From contig WFUQ01000077.1 of assembly GCA_015484935.1 (NCBI GenBank), positions 1 through 10,370 of the forward strand: a stretch of 10,370 nucleotides of DNA, written 5' to 3'. The translations under genes were made by a program, and so were the position numbers. The stretch comes from Gammaproteobacteria bacterium (GTDB lineage: Bacteria; Pseudomonadota; Gammaproteobacteria; SZUA-229). Positions within the stretch are counted from its first letter, which is position 1; every line of letters begins with the position of its first letter. Shown one piece after another: positions 1 to 7,022 of this stretch. The notes under the pieces were generated by a model. That model was not told where the DNA came from. It did not search any database and saw only the letters and a program-made list of their open reading frames with translations.

Positions 1-1
1 C

Positions 2-436
2 CTTGGCTTGAATGCGCCCTACCCCCGCACCGGTCTGAGACATTTCGGCGGCAAACTCTCATATGAACCCAGCTTTGGCTTACCGGTAATCTCGTTCGAA
101 CGCGGACAGTGGTTCTACCTCGAAGAGGAATACAAGGCTTCCACTTTCAATACGAGTACAGGCGAATACAACCCTGACGGTGAATACAGATTATGGTTTG
201 CCAAATCAGGTCAGGAGACAGACACGCCCGTACTCGATGAGCGTGGTCTGACACTGCCGGCCCTTTCCGGGGGCGGCGGTACCCACATGAGCCTGTGGGG
301 AAACCAGCAACATGACGATCACCTCGTAGGCAACTGGTATATGGATGATATAGAGATTTCTGACACGAGGATCGGTTGGATCGCCAATCCCGTCAGCAGC
401 AACACACAACCCCCGTCTCCTCCACCTATCCCATAG
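2..436 (+). CDS. Secreted jelly-roll polysaccharide lyase-like protein, C-terminal part
   Basis: The frame is open to the left edge, so this is the 3' end of a longer gene; the TTG at 8 is internal. The visible part of about 144 residues reads like the last strands of a concanavalin A-like jelly-roll, as in several polysaccharide lyase families. It has an edge motif with GQWFYLEEEYKAST, a stretch like NPDGEYRLWF (strand carrying ligand-facing residues), a Gly-rich loop, and the closing strand NWYMDDIEISDTRIG, which matches the usual family ending (aromatic-DDI-IS--RIG). After that comes a short Pro-rich tail (PPSPPPIP) and a TAG stop. No sorting signal or membrane helix follows. A role in cleaving or binding the EPS made by the neighbouring genes is inferred. 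The catalytic half is outside the window, so lyase versus lectin cannot be decided. The gene converges on the acyltransferase with a 15-base gap. Confidence 0.6.
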   Translation, partial: LGLNAPYPRTGLRHFGGKLSYEPSFGLPVISFERGQWFYLEEEYKASTFNTSTGEYNPDGEYRLWFAKSGQETDTPVLDERGLTLPALSGGGGTHMSLWGNQQHDDHLVGNWYMDDIEISDTRIGWIANPVSSNTQPPSPPPIP

Positions 437-451
437 GTCATCAACTGTCGG

Positions 452-1594
452 CTAATCCATCTTCCTGTTGACAGGATTGAGTGGATGCCGTTTCAGCTTC
501 AGACTGTTCTTTTCGACCAGCATCCACGATGCCAGCGATAGCAACAACGCGATACCCAGCGCAGCATAGGCATATTTCACTTCACCGGTGTAACCACTAT
601 ACAACATAAAATTGACCACGGGCATGTGATAGATATAAGCACCGTAAGAGATGTCGTTACCACGCAGGAGCTTCCTGCTCAGCCCGACGAAAGAATAAGC
701 GAATGAAAATGCCAACGCTGCCAGCAGCAGGTACAGCACAGGATTAATATTGTTCCCCAACGCGATATTATTGTTCAGCGCGTAGTACGCAGCGACAACA
801 TACAGGACCAGTATGTACAGAAATCTCCCGGCCAGGAGTCTGTAGAAGAAATCAAAATTCTTCTGTACGAACATACCGATGAGGAACATATAGAACCAGG
901 GCAGGAACGAAACCCTGACCAGCTTGAACCAGACCTCCTGATAATATTCATGCGGCGAATAGGTGAACAGGCGGTTTGCGACTATGAAGACCGCGATCAG
1001 ACATAACAACCTGATATTCACCTGCGCGGAAGTACCCTGGAGTTTTAAAACGGCATAGATGATCGGCACCAACACATAGAATTGTAACTCGACCGTGATC
1101 GTCCACAGACTGCCGTTGATCACACCATCACCGTAGGCACGCATAAAATCAGGGTTATAGAACTGAAATATCGTCGTCTTGGCAAGATACAACAACACCC
1201 AGTCCCCTGGACTCACATCGACAGTTGCCGCATAACCACTCACGAAGACAAAAACGAAAGATAAACCGACACAGACTATCAACGCAGGATAGAGTCTCAG
1301 GATACGATTCTGTGAATACTCCCCCAACCGGTGGTTACTCTCATACGATTTACTGATCAGAAAACCACTGATGAAGAAAAACACAGGCACGCCTGGAAAC
1401 AGGAAACTGGCTCGCAGGATCGAACGCAGAAACTCGGGCGGGTGAACCTGCAATATCTCTAACACATGATAATGCGCGACCTGCAATGCTGCGAGCAACC
1501 TCAACAGATCGAAATTATTGAATCTATATATTTTTTTGTCCAAAACGCATGGTTCCAGGTTCGGTTTGTTTGGAGAAATGCTTGCTGGTGACAT
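452..1594 (-). CDS. Membrane acyltransferase (acyltransferase-3 / OafA type)
   Basis: Integral membrane O-acyltransferase of 380 residues with about ten hydrophobic segments, the normal size for acyltransferase-3 proteins. Family marks are the first helix FDLLRLLAALQVAHYH (residues 28-43), whose His41 or His43 is the likely catalytic base, the second helix VFFFISGFLISKS (71-83), the Arg pair in QNRILRLYPAL (95-105), and NGSLWTITVELQFYVLVP near 160-177. Such proteins move acetyl or other acyl groups across the inner membrane onto surface glycans, so O-acetylation of the EPS repeat unit is the likely job. With the ATG at 1594 it overlaps the upstream ligase gene by 71 bases and has about 27 residues before the first helix. 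An in-frame TTG at 1543 would cut the overlap to 20 bases. Neither start has a good Shine-Dalgarno sequence, so the start is uncertain. It is last in a - strand set with the phosphatase and ligase and is probably translationally coupled. Confidence 0.88.
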   Translation of the reverse strand: MSPASISPNKPNLEPCVLDKKIYRFNNFDLLRLLAALQVAHYHVLEILQVHPPEFLRSILRASFLFPGVPVFFFISGFLISKSYESNHRLGEYSQNRILRLYPALIVCVGLSFVFVFVSGYAATVDVSPGDWVLLYLAKTTIFQFYNPDFMRAYGDGVINGSLWTITVELQFYVLVPIIYAVLKLQGTSAQVNIRLLCLIAVFIVANRLFTYSPHEYYQEVWFKLVRVSFLPWFYMFLIGMFVQKNFDFFYRLLAGRFLYILVLYVVAAYYALNNNIALGNNINPVLYLLLAALAFSFAYSFVGLSRKLLRGNDISYGAYIYHMPVVNFMLYSGYTGEVKYAYAALGIALLLSLASWMLVEKNSLKLKRHPLNPVNRKMD

Positions 1595-2801
1595 TGTGCA
1601 ACATAACGATCATCGCTATCTGTACCCAGAAAAACGGGTAATAGGTCACCGTGACAAAACTACCTGCTACGAGAAAAGCGATCAGTCCGGCATCCAGCCC
1701 CAGTGACAGATTGTAGAACAATATTTTTTCAGTACCTCGTGCGAGATCTCTGGTGCGCGCATTGATCTTGAAGGCGTACACGATAAGCAGCAGGTAGACG
1801 AACAGGCCGATCACACCCATTTCAGACAACACTTCGATAAAGATGTTGTGACACACCTGCACCATCTCGAACGGCCCTATACCATTCGGTTCCATGAAAC
1901 CCAGATACGTCAGCCAGTTATAGTAACCGATACCCAACACAGGGTACTCCGGTACGATATGAGTGAGCGCATACTCCCAATAGGCCAGTCGCTGCAACGA
2001 GTCGCCATCCTGACCCATCTCCTGAAAACGTTTCATCTGCTCATCTGGCAATACATAAAACAGCACAGCTCCGGCAACCGCCATCGCGAGCACGCCTTTC
2101 CAGCCACCATCCTGTTTCAGGATGGCCCACAGCGCCATGGCCAGCAATGCCAGTTGCGCACCACGAGAACTCGCACCCATCACCGCCATATAACCTGTTG
2201 CCGCCAGCGCATAGAAGATCCATTTTTTATAGCGTCCAAAATATCCTTTCAATGAGATCACGATCGATATCGATAAAGAGCCATATATCAGCATCTGGAT
2301 AGCGTATTCCCCCGAGTTTTTGAAATACCCCGGTGACCCGATGAGGCCATGAGAAGCGAAGGAAAAGCCGCGTTCCGCCCAGGTGAGCGCACCGTGCTGC
2401 GACATCTTCAGACTGAACAGGCAGTATGCCAACAGAAACAGTATCATCCTTTTTTCTGTATTGACGATGGTGATGATCAGAAAATACGAGATGAACCAAC
2501 TACCGAAAACCTGCCACTTATCCAGTGATACGGAAGGTCGAAACGAAAAAATGCCCGAGATGATAACGATGACGGCGAACAGGATGAGCAGACGGTTTTC
2601 GACATTGCTCACCCATTTCGCAGAACCGTCCATGATCGCCGAGATCAGTGTCGCCAGCAAAAAGATCAGCGGCCAGGGCAAGATATCCAGCTCGGGATAC
2701 AATGTCTGCGGCCGTACATACTCGAACATGAAGTAGATACATAACATCCATAACGAAATATGCTCCCGCCTGAATGCCGACCACAGCGATGAAAATTTCA
2801 T
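1524..2801 (-). CDS. O-antigen ligase / Wzy-type polymerase family membrane protein
   Basis: Polytopic membrane protein of 425 residues from this start, with about ten or eleven hydrophobic segments. It carries the Wzy_C/WaaL hallmarks: GASSRGAQLALLA (residues 209-221), a long periplasmic loop after LPDEQMKRF, the segment PVLGIGYYNW (287-296), and CHNIFIEVLSEMGVIGLF (317-334). His318 in that segment matches the functionally important His-Asn of O-antigen ligases. The N-terminal phrase EYVRPQTLYP is familiar from ligase-like proteins of EPS loci. It either polymerises EPS repeat units or transfers chains to an acceptor; the family does not separate the two from sequence alone. ATGs at 2810, 2843 and 2867 are in frame. 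I chose 2801 because it leaves 31 bases after the phosphatase stop and starts just before the first helix. The ATG at 2843 would overlap the phosphatase by 11 bases and is a real alternative. Confidence 0.87.
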   Translation of the reverse strand: MKFSSLWSAFRREHISLWMLCIYFMFEYVRPQTLYPELDILPWPLIFLLATLISAIMDGSAKWVSNVENRLLILFAVIVIISGIFSFRPSVSLDKWQVFGSWFISYFLIITIVNTEKRMILFLLAYCLFSLKMSQHGALTWAERGFSFASHGLIGSPGYFKNSGEYAIQMLIYGSLSISIVISLKGYFGRYKKWIFYALAATGYMAVMGASSRGAQLALLAMALWAILKQDGGWKGVLAMAVAGAVLFYVLPDEQMKRFQEMGQDGDSLQRLAYWEYALTHIVPEYPVLGIGYYNWLTYLGFMEPNGIGPFEMVQVCHNIFIEVLSEMGVIGLFVYLLLIVYAFKINARTRDLARGTEKILFYNLSLGLDAGLIAFLVAGSFVTVTYYPFFWVQIAMIVMLHNVTSKHFSKQTEPGTMRFGQKNI

Positions 2802-2832
2802 CGCGTACATGTCTTCTATCTTTATTTCGGGT

Positions 2833-3393
2833 CTACCGTACATGGCGACCCAGCCCGGAGACGGCATCTCTTATCCGCATGAAACATGACTCGAAATAGG
2901 CGGAAGAGGTGCCATACGGATCGTGGATATACGGGTTACCCTCACCCGCCCACAAACCCAGCAGTGTACTCTGATAGCGTCCGCCATAGAATTCATCGAT
3001 GTATTTCAATTGCCAAGGTTCCATCGCGACCAGAAGGTCAGACGCTTTCAACTCGACTGCAGTTATGGTCGTGGTCTTATGCTCAGACAGATCGATATCG
3101 GATATCGCCGCTATCTGTATCGCCTGTTCGTTAGCCGGCGCACCATCGACCGTGTCGATACCGAACGATATCGCTTCGATCCCCATCCCGGATGCGACAG
3201 CTTCAGCATAAGCGCTCCGACAGATGTTTCCTTTACAGACGAACACCAGTCGATCGATGGCGCTGACATCCAGCTTCCGCAGCTTCCTGTATCGCCCCAT
3301 CAGTGTCAACGCTCGATAGATACTGTATTTCAACAACCCCTGTTTCGAACCGAAGCGGGTAGCGATCCAGTCTTGTTTGTCACAGTCGCTCAT
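2833..3393 (-). CDS. Low-molecular-weight protein tyrosine phosphatase
   Basis: Cytoplasmic phosphotyrosine phosphatase of the Wzb/arsenate reductase-like fold, 186 residues. The signature loop is FVCKGNICRS with nucleophile Cys53 and Arg59 (CX5R), directly after a beta strand. The general acid is Asp158 in HDPYG. The usual Pro after RS is replaced by Ala (RSAYAEA). An N-terminal extension of about 45 residues, basic and amphipathic (SIYRALTLMGRYRKLRK), precedes the core; I recall similar extensions in EPS-locus phosphatases, and it may dock at the membrane. Its likely substrate is the tyrosine-rich tail of the BY-kinase at the right end of this window, giving the kinase/phosphatase cycle that governs EPS chain length. 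An ATG at 3459 would add 22 residues but would place a perfect 21-bp palindrome inside the coding sequence, and the added residues do not look like the family. The ATG at 3393 is preferred. First gene of the - strand phosphatase-ligase-acyltransferase set. Confidence 0.9.
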   Translation of the reverse strand: MSDCDKQDWIATRFGSKQGLLKYSIYRALTLMGRYRKLRKLDVSAIDRLVFVCKGNICRSAYAEAVASGMGIEAISFGIDTVDGAPANEQAIQIAAISDIDLSEHKTTTITAVELKASDLLVAMEPWQLKYIDEFYGGRYQSTLLGLWAGEGNPYIHDPYGTSSAYFESCFMRIRDAVSGLGRHVR

Positions 3394-3432
3394 AAAAGTA
3401 TCCGGTATGTCTTTTTCTCTACCTGATCCAGA

Positions 3433-3453
3433 GAGTCGACAGACTGTCGACTC
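3433..3453. repeat. Perfect 21-bp palindrome in the phosphatase leader
   Basis: Two 10-base arms, GAGTCGACAG and CTGTCGACTC, flank a single central A. As DNA it looks like an operator for a dimeric regulator. As RNA it would form an 8-bp stem with a five-base loop. It lies 40 bases upstream of the preferred phosphatase start and about 90 bases upstream of the ATP-grasp start, so it could serve both genes. No T-run follows on either strand, so an intrinsic terminator is unlikely. The palindrome is certain; its function is inferred. Confidence 0.85.
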
Positions 3454-3484
3454 CCACATTCATGAACTGATTGGCGATATCGCT

Positions 3485-3512
3485 TTGGCAATTTGAAAAC
3501 ACACTCTATACT
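3485..3512 (+). promoter_or_regulatory. Candidate sigma-70 promoter for the ATP-grasp gene
   Basis: TTGGCA (3485-3490) and TATACT (3507-3512) are separated by 16 bases, each a close match to the -35 and -10 consensus. A start near 3519 would give a leader of about 27 bases before the ATG at 3546. No Shine-Dalgarno sequence is visible in that leader. Confidence 0.4.
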
Positions 3513-3524
3513 TGGTGAAACAAT

Positions 3525-3530
3525 ATTATA
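3525..3530 (-). promoter_or_regulatory. Candidate -10 box for the phosphatase-ligase-acyltransferase set
   Basis: A perfect TATAAT reads on the - strand at 3530-3525. No good -35 hexamer sits 16-18 bases upstream, so an activator or chance is possible. If used, the transcript would have a leader of about 125 bases to the ATG at 3393, containing the 21-bp palindrome as a stem-loop. It is back to back with the + strand candidate promoter. Confidence 0.25.
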
Positions 3531-3545
3531 GACACTCGATCTCAC

Positions 3546-4727
3546 ATGAAACGCGCACTTGTACTCGATGCCTGCCAACGGAGCGCACTCGCTACCACTC
3601 GAAGTCTGGGCAAACATCGGGTCACGGTTCTGACTGCAGATGAGTCTGTCAGTTCGCTGGCGGGTAATTCTCGATACTCACAGCAATACCTGCAATACCC
3701 TTCACCACAGTCTCGACCGGAAGAGTTCATCGCATCGATCACTGAGATATGCCGTCTTCACCGGATCGATATCCTGTTTCCGATGACCGAGCTGACATCT
3801 ATACTTCTACTTGAAAATAGTAGCGCATTTCCCGACGTAACACTGCCATTTGCAGCGTTTAATATCGTCGATACCCTGTCAGACAAAGCCGCACTGATGC
3901 GACTCGCCACCGATCTGGATGTGCCGGTACCGGATACCCGATATTTCGCCAACAGTCAGGCATCGGAACAGGATATTCACAAGCTGGACTACCCGACTGT
4001 GCTCAAACCGAACCGATCCTGGCTGCGACACGAACAGCGATGGTTACACACCAGCGTCAGGATCGCAGACACAGCAACCGAAGCCGAACGATACTGCGAA
4101 CAGGATATCGCTCTCAAACATCACCCGTTCATGCAGCAAGGTTATATCCCCGGCCACGGTGAAGGCATCTTCGCACTGTACGATAACGGCCAGGCGATCG
4201 CTTTTTTCGCGCACCGGCGTATACGAGAGAAACCACCGCGCGGCGGTGTCAGCGTCCTGTCCGAGAGTGTCACACCGGATGAGACACTGCTGAAATACGC
4301 CAAAACCCTGCTTGATAAGGTAGGCTGGCACGGGATCGCCATGGTGGAATTCAGGGTGGCTGAAGACGGTAGCGCCACGCTGATGGAGATCAACACCCGC
4401 TTCTGGGGTTCTTTGCAGCTCGCCATCGATGCGGGCGTGGATTTCCCGTGGTTGCTCTACCAGATAAGCTGCGGCCAGACTGTCGAGCCGGATACCACTG
4501 CATCATACAAAACCGGCAAACGCTTACGCTGGCTGCTGGGGGATATAGACAGCCTCTATCTGGTATTGCGTGACTCCCGGTTCTCAACCGCACACAAACT
4601 CAGGGTCATACTGGATTTCATCCTGCCCCGCCCTTTCACCAACCGCCACGAAGTCAACCGCTTGAGCGACCTTCGTCCTTTCATCTGGGAGCTCCGGACC
4701 TACCTCAAAGAACTGTTCGGTTCCTGA
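3546..4727 (+). CDS. ATP-grasp ligase of the EPS locus
   Basis: Soluble ATP-dependent carboxylate-amine/thiol ligase of 393 residues. An N-terminal Rossmann-like pre-ATP-grasp domain (residues 1-110, starting KRALVLDACQRSALA) is followed by the ATP-grasp fold. Visible parts are the ATP-binding lysine in YPTVLKPNRSW (Lys154), the Gly/Arg-rich segment HRRIREKPPRGGVSVLSES (223-241), the acidic strand GIAMVEFRV with Glu268, and the Mg-binding motif LMEINTRFWGS with Glu281 and Asn283. All key positions look intact. The family joins a carboxylate, via an acyl phosphate, to an amine or other nucleophile; the substrate cannot be read from sequence. In this setting it could amidate a uronic acid or attach an amino acid to an amino sugar, which is inference. 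The gene stands alone on the + strand, divergent from the phosphatase and convergent with the glycosyltransferase (18-base gap). No Shine-Dalgarno sequence precedes the ATG. Confidence 0.88.
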   Translation: MKRALVLDACQRSALATTRSLGKHRVTVLTADESVSSLAGNSRYSQQYLQYPSPQSRPEEFIASITEICRLHRIDILFPMTELTSILLLENSSAFPDVTLPFAAFNIVDTLSDKAALMRLATDLDVPVPDTRYFANSQASEQDIHKLDYPTVLKPNRSWLRHEQRWLHTSVRIADTATEAERYCEQDIALKHHPFMQQGYIPGHGEGIFALYDNGQAIAFFAHRRIREKPPRGGVSVLSESVTPDETLLKYAKTLLDKVGWHGIAMVEFRVAEDGSATLMEINTRFWGSLQLAIDAGVDFPWLLYQISCGQTVEPDTTASYKTGKRLRWLLGDIDSLYLVLRDSRFSTAHKLRVILDFILPRPFTNRHEVNRLSDLRPFIWELRTYLKELFGS

Positions 4728-4738
4728 TACCCGGCGTG

Positions 4739-4753
4739 TCCGGTATTACCGGA
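4739..4753. repeat. Small palindrome between convergent genes
   Basis: TCCGGTA and TACCGGA flank one T, and the palindrome contains the glycosyltransferase stop codon. It sits in the junction between the convergent ATP-grasp and glycosyltransferase genes, where a bidirectional terminator would be expected. The stem is short and no T-run follows on either strand, so terminator function is weakly supported. Confidence 0.35.
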
Positions 4754-5852
4754 TGAGCTTATCGTATATAGACATGTAGCCCTGTAGCATGGCGTCGATA
4801 TCAAAGTTGGCCACTGCATGCTGCCTTGCGTTCTGCGCCAGACGCTGGCATCGCTCAGTATCCTGACTCAACATGTCGATCGCCTGTACGATCGCCTCTG
4901 CACTACCCGCTTCTACCAGCCAGCCATCCTCATCATGGGTGACGATCTCCTCTGGTCCACCACTGCGTGTGACGATGACCGGAAGCGACGCTGCCATCGC
5001 CTGGATAGTCGCGATAGAAAAACCTTCCGAAGTCGAAGACAGCAGGAACAGGTCCAGATTCGACAGAAACTCAGCAGGATCATCATGAAAACCCAGAAAC
5101 TGTACGCTCGATTCCAGACCCAACTGCTGACGAAGTACGAGCAGCTCATCGAGCAAGCCTTCCTTGCCCTGCCCTGCGATAACAAACTTGTAACGGTCTG
5201 AGCGTTTCTCTAACGCCGCCGCAGCATGCAGCAACACATCATAGGCTTTGGCAGTACGTACATTGCCCAAACTGCCGATGATGATGTCCTGCGATGACCA
5301 ACCGAACCGCTGACGCAGTGCATCGCTGCGATCTCGCTGAAAATCACCGGTATCGATGCCGTTGTAGATAATCCGGGTCTTGCTGGCTCTGAGTGGTGTA
5401 CGTCCGATGATATCCTGCTTCAGACTGGATGATACCGCGACGATGACATCTGTTCCGATATTGATCGCCGCGAATTTGAGTGCCTTGAGGCGCTCGTTCA
5501 GACCGATATCCACTGCTCCATGAAACGTCGCCACCACCGGTACACGAGCCAGCAAGCCCGCCAACGCACAGTACACGTTTGCCCCCAGAAGATGTGACTG
5601 CACCAGATCGACCTGATTCTCTCTGAGCAAACTGACCAGACCACGCAGATAACGCCAGTTGAACGAGCCTTTGGCGTCGAGCAGGATGGGCTCAAACCCC
5701 CGCCGTTGCAACTCCTCATACACCCAGCCTTTATCCCTGATGAGTACCAGTGAACGATAACGCTGTTTCGGCAGTTTACTGGCCAGGTCGATGAAGACCG
5801 TCTCAGCGCCGCCGGGACCGGTAGTATCGATAGTGTGCAGGATTGTTCTCAT
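4746..5852 (-). CDS. Family 4 glycosyltransferase (GT-B fold)
   Basis: Cytoplasmic, membrane-associated retaining glycosyltransferase of 368 residues, the usual GT4 length. The N-terminal acceptor domain has the glycine loop TGPGGAETV (residues 11-19) and the His motif VVATFHGAVD (His111). The C-terminal donor domain has IIYNGIDTGDF (161-171), IGSLGNVRTAKAYDVLL (192-208) and the nucleotide-sugar site SSTSEGFSIATIQAMAA (272-288). In the family's EX7E motif Glu276 is present but the second Glu is Gln284, read directly from a CAG codon. It probably adds one sugar to the lipid-linked EPS repeat unit; donor and acceptor are unknown. A GTG at 5882 would add ten polar residues. The ATG at 5852 is preferred because the protein then begins right at the first beta strand (RTILHTIDT) and a weak AAGAA lies about six bases upstream. 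Divergent from the deacetylase gene. Confidence 0.92.
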   Translation of the reverse strand: MRTILHTIDTTGPGGAETVFIDLASKLPKQRYRSLVLIRDKGWVYEELQRRGFEPILLDAKGSFNWRYLRGLVSLLRENQVDLVQSHLLGANVYCALAGLLARVPVVATFHGAVDIGLNERLKALKFAAINIGTDVIVAVSSSLKQDIIGRTPLRASKTRIIYNGIDTGDFQRDRSDALRQRFGWSSQDIIIGSLGNVRTAKAYDVLLHAAAALEKRSDRYKFVIAGQGKEGLLDELLVLRQQLGLESSVQFLGFHDDPAEFLSNLDLFLLSSTSEGFSIATIQAMAASLPVIVTRSGGPEEIVTHDEDGWLVEAGSAEAIVQAIDMLSQDTERCQRLAQNARQHAVANFDIDAMLQGYMSIYDKLIR

Positions 5853-5862
5853 CAGATGTTTC

Positions 5863-5892
5863 TTGTTGCTGTCTGAGCGCACACATTACAAT
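5863..5892 (+). promoter_or_regulatory. Possible promoter for the deacetylase-FemAB pair
   Basis: TTGTTG (5863-5868) and TACAAT (5887-5892) lie 18 bases apart. The -10 is good and the -35 is weak. It overlaps the 5' end of the divergent glycosyltransferase gene and would give a leader of about 60 bases. A small dyad, TGCAG-ATA-CTGCA (5894-5906), lies just downstream and could be an operator half-site pair. Weak support only. Confidence 0.22.
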
Positions 5893-5957
5893 ATGCAGAT
5901 ACTGCAAACCAGCCTATTTCAGCTATTCTCTTGTGTGATGCGTCATACTATAACCAC

Positions 5958-7001
5958 ATGCACATATTAAACAGCCTACATATCTTTAAACGTGCGATTA
6001 AACGCGTGCTGCAACATATCGCAGCACGCTTCGGGCAGCACACTAAAAACAGCAAACAACCACGATTACTGGTTCTGATGTACCACCGCATCCTGCCAGC
6101 CGATGATGCACGCGCGCAGCTGGAAGAACCTGGCATGATGGTGACACCGGAATCGTTCGACATGCATCTGGGCATCCTGAAACAGCACTTCCAGATGGTC
6201 AAGCTGGATGACTGGATCAGGATGAAACAGGAAGGTGCAACACTCCCGGCCAGAGCCTGTGCCATCACGTTCGACGATGGCTGGGTCGATAATTATCAGT
6301 ATGCTTTTCCGATACTGAAACAGCACAAGGTTCCCGCATCGATCTTTCTGGTAGCCGATATGATCGGTGAAGCCAACACCTTCTGGCCGGAGCGACTGGC
6401 CACGGTGCTCACCGAAATCGCAACCCATCAACCGGGAAACTGGTCGCATCCTTCCGTCGAGTGGCTGAAACAGTTCGAAGTCGATTACCAGTTCACCGCC
6501 GCAGCACCCACACAGGAACAGATCAGCGAGATCATCTCGCACACCAAGATTATGTCCGATGACGACATACACAGCCGTATCGACAACATATGCAGGGAAC
6601 TGGATATCGATATCACGACTGCTGAACCTGACCTGCTCGACTGGCAACAGGTGAAAGAGATGCGCGACTCCGGGCTGATCGGGTTCGGCAGCCACACCTG
6701 CAACCATATCAGGCTGACCGCAGACACGACTGACGAGAAACTGGAACAGGAGATCGTCAGCAGCAAACAAACGATAGCAGACAGGACCGGCGACGAGATA
6801 AACAGCTTCTGCTTTCCGAATGGTGATTTCTCGGATGCTGCACTGGCAAAAGTACGCCAACATTATTCGCTGGCAGTCTCGACTCTGTCGGGATGGAATG
6901 ATACCGACAGTGACATCCACCTGCTCAGACGTATCGGCATCCATGATGACATAGCGCGTGATGAGACCGCCTTCCTGGCCAGTATCTCCGGCTGGTTCTA
7001 G
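5958..7001 (+). CDS. NodB-type polysaccharide deacetylase
   Basis: Carbohydrate esterase 4 protein of 347 residues that removes N- or O-acetyl groups from sugars. After a basic amphipathic N-terminal helix (residues 5-26, no cleavable signal peptide) comes the opening strand LLVLMYHRI (37-45). Motif 1 is ITFDDGW (103-109; catalytic Asp106 and metal-binding Asp107), and motif 2 is GSHTCNH (244-250) with metal-binding His246 and His250. A late motif, FCFPNGDF (284-291), matches the family's aromatic-P-G strand. Between motifs 1 and 2 lies an insert of about 130 residues containing a charged helical stretch, which is common in lipid-linked-glycan deacetylases of EPS loci. Metal-binding residues look intact. 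A TTG at 5931 would extend it by nine residues. The ATG at 5958 is preferred, though no Shine-Dalgarno sequence is seen. FemAB follows after 21 bases, so the two are probably one operon. The product differs clearly from the second deacetylase at 8482-9336. Confidence 0.88.
   Translation: MHILNSLHIFKRAIKRVLQHIAARFGQHTKNSKQPRLLVLMYHRILPADDARAQLEEPGMMVTPESFDMHLGILKQHFQMVKLDDWIRMKQEGATLPARACAITFDDGWVDNYQYAFPILKQHKVPASIFLVADMIGEANTFWPERLATVLTEIATHQPGNWSHPSVEWLKQFEVDYQFTAAAPTQEQISEIISHTKIMSDDDIHSRIDNICRELDIDITTAEPDLLDWQQVKEMRDSGLIGFGSHTCNHIRLTADTTDEKLEQEIVSSKQTIADRTGDEINSFCFPNGDFSDAALAKVRQHYSLAVSTLSGWNDTDSDIHLLRRIGIHDDIARDETAFLASISGWF
6004..6029. repeat. Strong stem-loop early in the deacetylase gene
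   Basis: GCGTGCTGC (6004-6012) and GCAGCACGC (6021-6029) are exact inverted 9-base arms around an 8-base loop, AACATATC. It lies about 46 bases into the coding sequence (codons 16-24), encoding the amphipathic helix. It could slow early translation or be a by-product of codon choice. No T-run follows, so it is not a terminator. Confidence 0.7.
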
Positions 7002-7022
7002 TCACTACCATATAACAAGACC

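Noticed and set aside
466..479. TCCTGT-TG-ACAGGA dyad at the 3' end of the acyltransferase
   Set aside because: Short arms inside coding sequence, no T-run; too weak to call a terminator or operator.
1848..2255. 135-codon + strand frame inside the ligase gene
   Set aside because: His/Arg/Gln-rich product typical of the reverse of a membrane protein gene; no independent support.
2923..3426. 167-codon open frame on the + strand, opposite the phosphatase
   Set aside because: The - strand frame carries a complete CX5R site and acid loop. The + strand product is compositionally odd with no family marks.
3394..3459. 22-residue N-terminal extension of the phosphatase from the ATG at 3459
   Set aside because: It would encode the 21-bp palindrome, its sequence does not resemble the family, and the ATG at 3393 leaves a family-like N-terminus. 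It cannot be fully excluded.
6066..6944. 292-codon open frame on the - strand, opposite the NodB-type deacetylase
   Set aside because: It lies fully inside a gene with intact catalytic motifs, and its translation shows no recognisable fold. It is a shadow of the real gene.
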